A stretch of 64,000 nt of DNA from Rhipidocladum racemiflorum (taxonomy: Eukaryota; Streptophyta; Magnoliopsida; Poales; Poaceae): positions 54,953,097-55,017,096 of the forward strand of contig CM070584.1 of assembly GCA_036346355.1 (NCBI GenBank), written 5' to 3'. Shown in pieces: positions 57,950 through 64,000 of the stretch; the stretch's first letter is position 1; every line of letters starts with the position of its first letter. Made by a program: the position numbers and the translations under genes. Under the pieces are notes generated by a model. That model searched no databases, was not told the DNA's origin, and was given only the letters and a program-made list of their open reading frames with translations.

Positions 57950-59001
57950 ATGGCATATCACGCACTGGCCTCTTCGAGTGGCCTCTACTTCGTCCTCGTC
58001 GTCGCCGTGTTTTCGGCTGCTGCTTCCGGCGGTGGCGTTGCGGGGGCGGCGCCGTACGGCCCGGGCCAGTGCAGCCCGGTGGCGGCGATTGTGAGCGAGA
58101 AGCTCTACTCCTCCTTCTTCCTGCACAAGGATGACGCGGTCTGCCCCGCGAATGGCTTCTACACCTACGCGTCCTTCATCCAGGCCACTAGGAGGTTCCC
58201 CAAGTTCGGCGGCACCGGCGACCTCGACACGCGCAAGCGCGAGATCGCCGCCTTCTTCGCCCAAATCTCTCACGAGACGACAGGTACGTACGTGCAGTAC
58301 CCACACCAGCTATGTCCATGCATATCCATGTATGAGATATTAGTGTGCAATTTTTACGTACGGATTAATTGTGCTTTTCCAGGAGGCTGGGCTACTGCAC
58401 CAGATGGCCCGTACTCATGGGGCCTGTGCTACAAGGAGGAGATCAGCCCAGAGAGCAACTACTGCGACGCCACTGACAAGCAGTGGCCCTGCTACCCCGG
58501 CAAGTCGTACCACGGCAGAGGCCCAATCCAACTCTCATGGTGACTAATCACTCCATCATCCACGTCAAATCACTAGCTGCTTCATACAAGTGCGTGCTTC
58601 ATGTTAATTAGTTCCCGGGATAATTGATCGGCAGGAACTTCAACTACGGGCCGGCGGGGCGGGCGCTGGGCTTCGACGGGCTGCGGAACCCGGAGGTGGT
58701 GGCCAACTGCTCGGACACGGCGTTCCAGACGGCGCTGTGGTTCTGGATGACGCCGAGGAGGCCCAAGCCGTCGTGCCACGAGGTGATGGTCGGCGAGTAC
58801 CGCCCCACCAGGGCCGACGCCGCCGCGAACCGGACGGCCGGGTTCGGGCTGGTGACCAACATCGTCAACGGCGGGCTCGAGTGCAACCGCCCCGACGACG
58901 CGCGGGTCAACAACCGCATCGGGTTCTACCGGAGGTACTGCCAGATCCTCAACGTCGACGTCGGGCCCAACCTCGACTGCGCGCACCAGCAGCCGTACTA
59001 G
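57950..59001 (+). CDS. Class II chitinase, glycoside hydrolase family 19; exons 57950-58283, 58383-58539, 58635-59001
   Basis: An endochitinase that hydrolyses beta-1,4-linked N-acetylglucosamine in fungal cell walls, probably secreted to the apoplast. The spliced frame is 858 bp, 285 residues. An N-terminal hydrophobic segment (about residues 11-33) is a signal peptide. No hevein-type chitin-binding domain follows, which indicates class II. The GH19 domain starts near CSPVAAIVSEKLYSSFF. FFAQISHETTGGWATAPDG holds the catalytic acid (Glu109), and CYKEEISPESNYC holds the expected second Glu (Glu131). YHGRGPIQLSWNFNYGPAGR is the family signature. Introns begin GT and end AG (58284-58382, phase 1; 58540-58634, phase 2) and restore the family sequence exactly. 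An in-frame ATG at 57899 would add 17 residues, but the ATG at 57950 (AGCAATGGC) gives a better signal peptide. It appears intact. The rice paralogue is not identified here. Confidence 0.95.
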
Positions 59002-59127
59002 CCAGTGCTAGTGCCGAATTGATCGAGACGAGACGCCTTTCTCAGTTCTAAACCTGTTTCAGTTCTAAACGCATCCATTCGTTGGTGAACTGAACCAATT
59101 GAGCAGTGTTACGCAATTATGCAACGG

Positions 59128-59137
59128 ATGAAATAAT
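59128..59137 (+). terminator. Candidate polyadenylation signal
   Basis: ATGAAATAATG, with an AATAAT core, lies about 130 bp after the stop codon. It is a plausible plant near-upstream element. Confidence 0.4.
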
Positions 59138-59196
59138 GTAGTGTGGCTTCTTGTTCTCTACTTTCTTGTGCAATGCCGTTGGTGTGTATGAGACGC

Positions 59197-59458
59197 CTTT
59201 GCTACTCAAAATGCACGGTGCATTTTGACCTGCATTTTGAGTAGCAAAGGCTAGAAAAAATTGAAAAAAAATAAATCACTATAGTATTTTCGAAAAATCT
59301 AGTTTAAAAATATGAATTTCAATCAAAATATCCAAAATTTCAATGAAATTTACCAAAATCTTGAATATTGTAGCAATTTGTTTTTTTTACTATATTTTTT
59401 TAGCCTTTGCTACTCAAAATACAGGTCAAAATGCACCATGCATTTTGAGTTGCAAAAG
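59197..59458. mobile_element. Foldback MITE-like element
   Basis: The left arm CTTTGCTACTCAAAATGCA and the right arm TGCATTTTGAGTTGCAAAAG are inverted over about 58 bp. Each arm is itself partly palindromic (TGCACGGTGCA, and TGCATTTTGA versus TCAAAATGCA). The middle is AT-rich. No convincing target duplication was found. I do not recognise the family. Confidence 0.7.
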
Positions 59459-60428
59459 CAGAGGATCCCAATCGATTTTAAAAGCTACTCCATAGAGAAG
59501 TTTTACGGTGCATTATACTGGTAGTAGAAAATGTGTAGTAGAAATCACATCTAACCGTTATTTGTTAATGATGTTTCTATTACTCTATTACCAGATAAAG
59601 TATAAGTAAACTCTAGTTAATCCAATCCATTGAATAAAAAAATGAACGGTTCCTATTCAATTTAGTGTATTGTAAAAGAGCTCCCATAGAGAGGCCTTTG
59701 GTTTCCAAACAAAATAGTGCCTCTCTAAAGTAAAGAGATGACTCTGCTCGGGTCGCGTTATCCGGTTAGCTTGCCACCGCCGCTAGTCGCGCCCCGTCGC
59801 TAGGCCTCATTCAAGACCCGATAGAGGCCGAGCTGCCGCTCCGGACGCAGACGACGGAGAGGCGCCCGAGCGTGCCCTGTCCTGGGCCAGCCCAGATGAC
59901 GCACTGTCGACGGGGTCCGCGGCGGCGTTGACGGCCCCGGGGAGCATTGCCCTGGCGAGAACACACTAGCAACGAGCATCGGGTAGCGGTGCGGTGTCGG
60001 GTGGCACAAGGACGAGCGTGCCAGCGGCAAGCTCTTTGCGGCGTCGGTGGCCTCACAGAGTGCTGTCCGGACAGCGTCGGCATGTGAGATGGTTGCTCTA
60101 CTACTTACGATGATGGTCGTTCGCGGCACCGTTGTCACCACCACCTCCATGACCAAGTCCTCATCCCCCTCCAGTGCCAGCCCAACCGGCCGCTAACGCG
60201 ACAATGCTAGGCACCGACCGCCGACATTGTCGCTGCCCATGATGCGTCGTATCAAGACACCGTCGTTGCCGGCATTCACTCCACCGTCCTGCTCGACGGT
60301 GAGCCGGATGTGCAGAGTCCATCCCCTGCCTTCTTCTTCCATCCCTCCCGCCTTGCAGCGCCGCCGCCGATCTCCTCCTTTCCTCCATGGTCGCCGCAGC
60401 CGCGGGCCTTCCTCGTCGCATCTCAAAT
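59459..60428. other. Intergenic DNA, GC-rich in the second half, no supported gene
   Basis: 59740-60425 is GC-rich with open frames on both strands (for example minus 59800-60156), but I see no domain and the frames look compositional. Confidence 0.5.
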
Positions 60429-60766
60429 TGTAACGTCCGTGTTTGTAATTAAGCTTAATTAGGCTAACTAAGTGTGGATTAGTGCTCTGTAAAGTTTTCA
60501 GTTTGAATTTGGAGTTATTTGCCCTTGAATTCGGTTTTGTCGTTTCGTTTGATCGTTTTCCCCGATTGGAGTCTCAGAATCCAAAATCGGGTGAAATTTA
60601 AAATCGTGAGAGCTAGATCCCAAACCTAAGTTTTAAAACCTTTATTAGGACCCCTCGAACCTATTCCAGTAGTCATTAAGTTAGTCGATTAAAGAACCAT
60701 CATAAAACCGTAAAATTCCCGAATTTTCTGCCAAGGCAAGATCGCACTTCGCCGCTGGGTATTATC

Positions 60767-60792
60767 GCCGAGCGGCAAGACGGCCGCTCGGC
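60767..60792. repeat. Perfect 10-bp inverted repeat (hairpin)
   Basis: GCCGAGCGGC, a six-base loop (AAGACG), then GCCGCTCGGC. Confidence 0.85.
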
Positions 60793-61797
60793 AGCTTCTG
60801 GCGTCTTGCCGAATGTGAGGCAGCGGGGCTAGAGCCCTGTTTTGCTACTGTGCTCGTGGCTATCCTTTTGCATCGATTTTTGTGCCCCCCTACTCCCTCA
60901 AGACACCAGGGAGCACCTCCTCTCCCTCTCCTCTCTCATTTCTCCTCCTCTCCTCCTCCTTCTTCCTCTCTTCTCCTTCCTCTCTCTCCATTGGAGCTCT
61001 CTCCTCCTCCTCGCCATCTCCAGCCGGTTGAAGCTCCAGGAGGCTGTGTGGGAGCAGGAGCAAGGGTGGAGAAGCGTCTCTAAGCTATCAAGGAACTCCA
61101 CAAGAGGTAGGGCTTGAAGCTAAACCTAAACCCTAGGTGCAGATGCAAACCCCAGCTCTTCCCTGGCTTGTAATCGTTCTTTACGTCCTAGTTAAACTCT
61201 AGAAACCCTAGTTCTTGTGGTGCATAGCTGTGTTCCGAGTAGTTAAACCTAGGTCAAGGGTAGAAGAATCCTTCCGCGTGATCGAGTAGTTTCTGTAACC
61301 CTGATCTACGCTTCGTTGGACTCATTCGCTGCAAGAAGCCATTTCTCAAATTCTCGGAGCCCTTTCCTTTCGAAACCCTAACTCCGGGAAGTCGGGGAAA
61401 TGACCTTCGGATGTTTTCTTAGAGCCTCGTAAGTCGTTTCTTGTGGGAGAATCGAGTTTAAACTCGATTCGGGACGAAAGTTGGTTTCGGAAAGTATATT
61501 TGGGTTTTCGGGTATTAGAAGTCTAATAGTGTCTTTCAGAGGTTCCAGTCAGTATTTAGATCTCGAAGGACCCTAGTGTTCTATTGGGCCTAGTGCGCGT
61601 GTTGCGAAATCCGTTTCCGCGTCAATATCGGGAGAGAAAGGATCCGAAAAGTGAGATTTTGAGCAAACGAGCTTGAAACTTGACAAAACCTGCGTGAATA
61701 AGTCCCATGGGTCCCCAGGAACCTATCCATGCACTTACGTCGAAGTTCCGGGGGCTAGTGCGCAAAATCTCAATTTTTGGATTTTGGTCTCGAAGTG

Positions 61798-61965
61798 ACC
61801 GGCACTACCGCTGGGTGAGGGCGGTACTGCCGGAGGGCCCGGCACTACCGGGTTTAGAACGCCGGTAGTTATTTTCCAGAGAGCAACCCTTTTCGATTCC
61901 CGGCCAGCGGCACTACCGCTACGAGTTTGCAGATCCGGCCAGAGAGCGGCACTACCGCTTCGACA
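61798..61965. repeat. Cluster of GGCACTACCG motifs
   Basis: GGCACTACCG occurs four times within about 165 bp (near 61801, 61841, 61910 and 61950), with inverted relatives GCGGTACTGCC and CGGTAGT in between. The blocks AGTTTGCAGATCCGGCCAGA and CAATGCAGATCGCCG are also related. Confidence 0.75.
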
Positions 61966-63682
61966 ATGCAGATCGCCGCCTCTGGGAGAAAGTTTAGAAT
62001 CTCTTTTTCCGTCTAGGTTCTCGTTTTCCGTTTTCGCTTCTTTTTGGATTTTGATTGCTTCTTTGCCTATTTTGATCGATGATTTTGGTCTCGTTGCTTT
62101 TCGTGTAGACGTAGACACTTCGAACGTTGCCGACGATCCCGACTACGTCCCGGAGACCGATTTCACCGAAGAGCAAACAGGCAAGCGCCTCCTTGACCAT
62201 TTTGAATCCCATATTTGCAAATTCTTATTTTTGATTGCCAAAACTATTATGCATGCTCATAAGTTTATTAAAAGTGATAATTTGTGGGAAGCAGTAGTTA
62301 AACCAGAAATTGTTGGATTACCTCATTGCAATCCGAATATGAAATCCTTGATAGACTTAGGAATAATTTAGACACGTTAGTAAGTGTCAGAGGGTATTAA
62401 AGAATAATAGTCGCATGTGCTTAGTTCAGCAGTAGAATTGGTTGCAGGAGATCATGACGTTCTTATTCATAAACTCCAGGAACTATTAGGATAGGTGATT
62501 GGTGTCAGGTTGGAATCAGTGGATATGGGGTTTTGTTGAAAAAAAAGGGAATGGTTGCGTGAGTAAAATGGAAAAACTTGGAGAGTTTAGGCCGGGCGAG
62601 ATGTTTGGTGGTTCGGAGTTGGTGGTATTTGGCCTGTAGTGGTTCCGGTTGGTAGGCCGGTTTCAGTTCGGATTGGTTGTCAAGCCGTTGGGTTTGGAGT
62701 GGTTTGGTCTCGCTTGGTCCCTTGCTATGGGGAGGTTGAAGGCTAGTGTGTGCTCGGTGGGGCCGCTTAGGGTCGATCATCCGTGGCCATAGCAAGTGGG
62801 TTTGGAAGATCTACTTTGAGTCACCCTAAGGACTGAACTTGGTGCTATTTACTGGGTGTGATACGTGCAACCACATGTGCCAGTGTGGGATGGCCTCAGC
62901 CTAGTACGGGGAAAAGGGATCTGACCCTGCATTATTGGAGGGCAAAGAGGATTGGATGCACTTGTGGTGTCGGTGCATTCTAGGGACTTTCTTGTCGAGG
63001 CATCGAAGGAAAGTTTACCCAATACAACGGTAATGCCTACTACAGGGAGGTCGTGGGCTAGTGGGTGCCTATGGGAACCACTGGCGGCCTCTGTGGCTAT
63101 AGTTAGGAATGCACGTTGCCGGGCCGGTGCAGGATTAGAACTCCAATCTCTCGAAAGGTTCCATCACTGTCTAGCAAATCAGGTACTTCGGTATCGCGAG
63201 GCATGGATGACATGATTGCTAGAACGTGTCATGTGGGTACAGTGTACAGTCTCTGCAGAGATAAATAAACTAATCGATTAGCCGTGCTCACGGTCATGAG
63301 CAGCTTGGAAAGTATTATCAAGTATAGATTTTGGGTCTGGGTTGACTTCTGGGAAAATGGGTTTCGAGGTTAGATTGTGTTGGTCAGGTGTGTGTTTGGA
63401 TCTTAGATTCGGATAAGGTGCAGGTGGTTGGTTGTTTTGGTGAAAGGAATGGTTGGATGGTTGATTTGGTTAATGGTTTATCTATTTTTAATTGTTTGAA
63501 ATGTTTTCTTCAGCTTCTTTTGTAAAAAAAATATGCGAATGTGAATCTATTATCATATTGCAAGCAAAATCTGCTTTGTGCTCAAAAAGACTAGTGTAGT
63601 AACCTATTATTCATTGATTTAACCTACATTTTATATGTATACATTCCATACACTAAAGTCTTGCGAGTACATACGTGTACTC

Positions 63683-64000
63683 TGTAGGACCGAATATAGC
63701 AATCAGAGGGGGGGTGAATGATTGTGCGGAAGCTAAAACCAAATTCTTGATCTATTAAAAGTTTACCCTAAAATAGAACCAAATAATTGCCTCGTTTTTG
63801 AAAAAAACAGAATGATAGAGGTTTGGTAAAACGCGAATTTCTGGAGATCCAACCGTCCGATCGATCTGAAATTTGGACACAAGAAACTAGATTCCAATAC
63901 GAATCAAACCCAAAAAGAATCAGCTCAATCGGACTTACGGATCAAAAGTTATGACCTTCGCAAGCTTACTGTTCCAGAAGATGGCGAGAATAAATCTAAC
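63683..64000 (+). mobile_element. Probable start of an LTR, cut by the window edge
   Basis: TGTAGGACCGAATATAGC followed by AGAGGGGGGGTGAATGA resembles the start of LTRs I associate with grass Ty1/copia-type elements. The rest lies outside the window, so neither LTR structure nor family can be confirmed. Confidence 0.4.

Larger units (their letters stand above)
60429..63660 (+). mobile_element. Probable non-coding LTR-retrotransposon sequence (boundaries uncertain)
   Basis: TGTAACGTCCGTGTTTG at 60429 looks like an LTR start. It is followed by a pyrimidine-rich leader (60898-61015) and a long stretch with no domain. The part around 63240-63300 (CTCTGCAGAGATAAATAAAC, GCCGTGCTCACGGTCATGAG) resembles sequence I associate with grass LTR elements. 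I could not find a second LTR, a primer-binding site or an end, so neither the class nor the limits are established. A short frame at 62051-62371 has no recognisable domain. Confidence 0.45.

Noticed and set aside
58582..58986. Minus-strand 134-codon frame over chitinase exon 3
   Set aside because: It is the antisense shadow of a GC-rich coding exon.
59800..60421. Minus-strand frames in the GC-rich stretch after the foldback element
   Set aside because: Overlapping frames on both strands with no domain. The composition explains them.

Overview
The window is nuclear DNA from a grass (Poaceae), most like rice or a close relative. The evidence is a GC-rich, monocot-style class II chitinase gene with three exons, Stowaway MITEs with CTCCCTCC termini and TA target sites, a small Helitron of the family ending in CTAGT, a CACTA element, and a Ty3/gypsy element of the Tat type. 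Nothing looks bacterial: there are no operons, CRISPR arrays or rRNA genes. Only one ordinary host gene is supported. The rest is transposable-element and repeat DNA.

Region 1 (1-32090) is a head-to-tail macrosatellite with a period of about 4.2 kb. It holds eight copies of a 1.75-1.8 kb hAT deletion derivative and seven complete units, and it continues beyond the left edge. Each unit is: hAT element on the minus strand; about 1.5 kb of unrecognised DNA; a minus-strand LINE 3' fragment (zf-RVT type); an 86-bp minisatellite with about three monomers; then the next hAT. Only the rightmost hAT has a perfect 8-bp target-site duplication (ATCCAAAA), because it sits inside the minisatellite. The other seven join a different sequence on their right side. 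This suggests that the array was built by exchange between, or aberrant transposition of, two hAT copies.

Region 2 (32091-35910) holds the remaining minisatellite monomers, AT-rich DNA with no recognisable gene, a 249-bp Helitron and a Stowaway MITE.

Region 3 (35911-47328) is a full-length Ty3/gypsy Tat-type retrotransposon of 11.4 kb. It has 615/613-bp LTRs and a perfect 5-bp target duplication. All pol domains are present but broken, and an antisense plant-mobile-domain (PMD) reading frame lies between integrase and the 3' LTR.

Region 4 (47329-56866) holds degenerate satellite-like repeats (48.9-51.1 kb), a short hAT, a MITE, and a 3.8-kb CACTA element. The CACTA carries a transposase fragment and is interrupted by a Stowaway MITE and a solo LTR.

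Region 5 (56867-59200) is the chitinase gene with its promoter and 3' end. It probably encodes a secreted defence enzyme. A foldback element follows.

Region 6 (59460-64000) is probably non-coding LTR-retrotransposon DNA, and what looks like the start of another LTR lies at the right edge.

A caution applies to the whole window. Differences between repeat copies, and between the two LTRs, fall repeatedly at CAG/CTG triplets and take forms (CTG to ACG/TCG/TCAG, CAG to CGT/CGC) that cytosine deamination does not explain. This looks more like consensus error at CHG-methylated sites than evolution. Many of the frameshifts reported here may therefore not be real.
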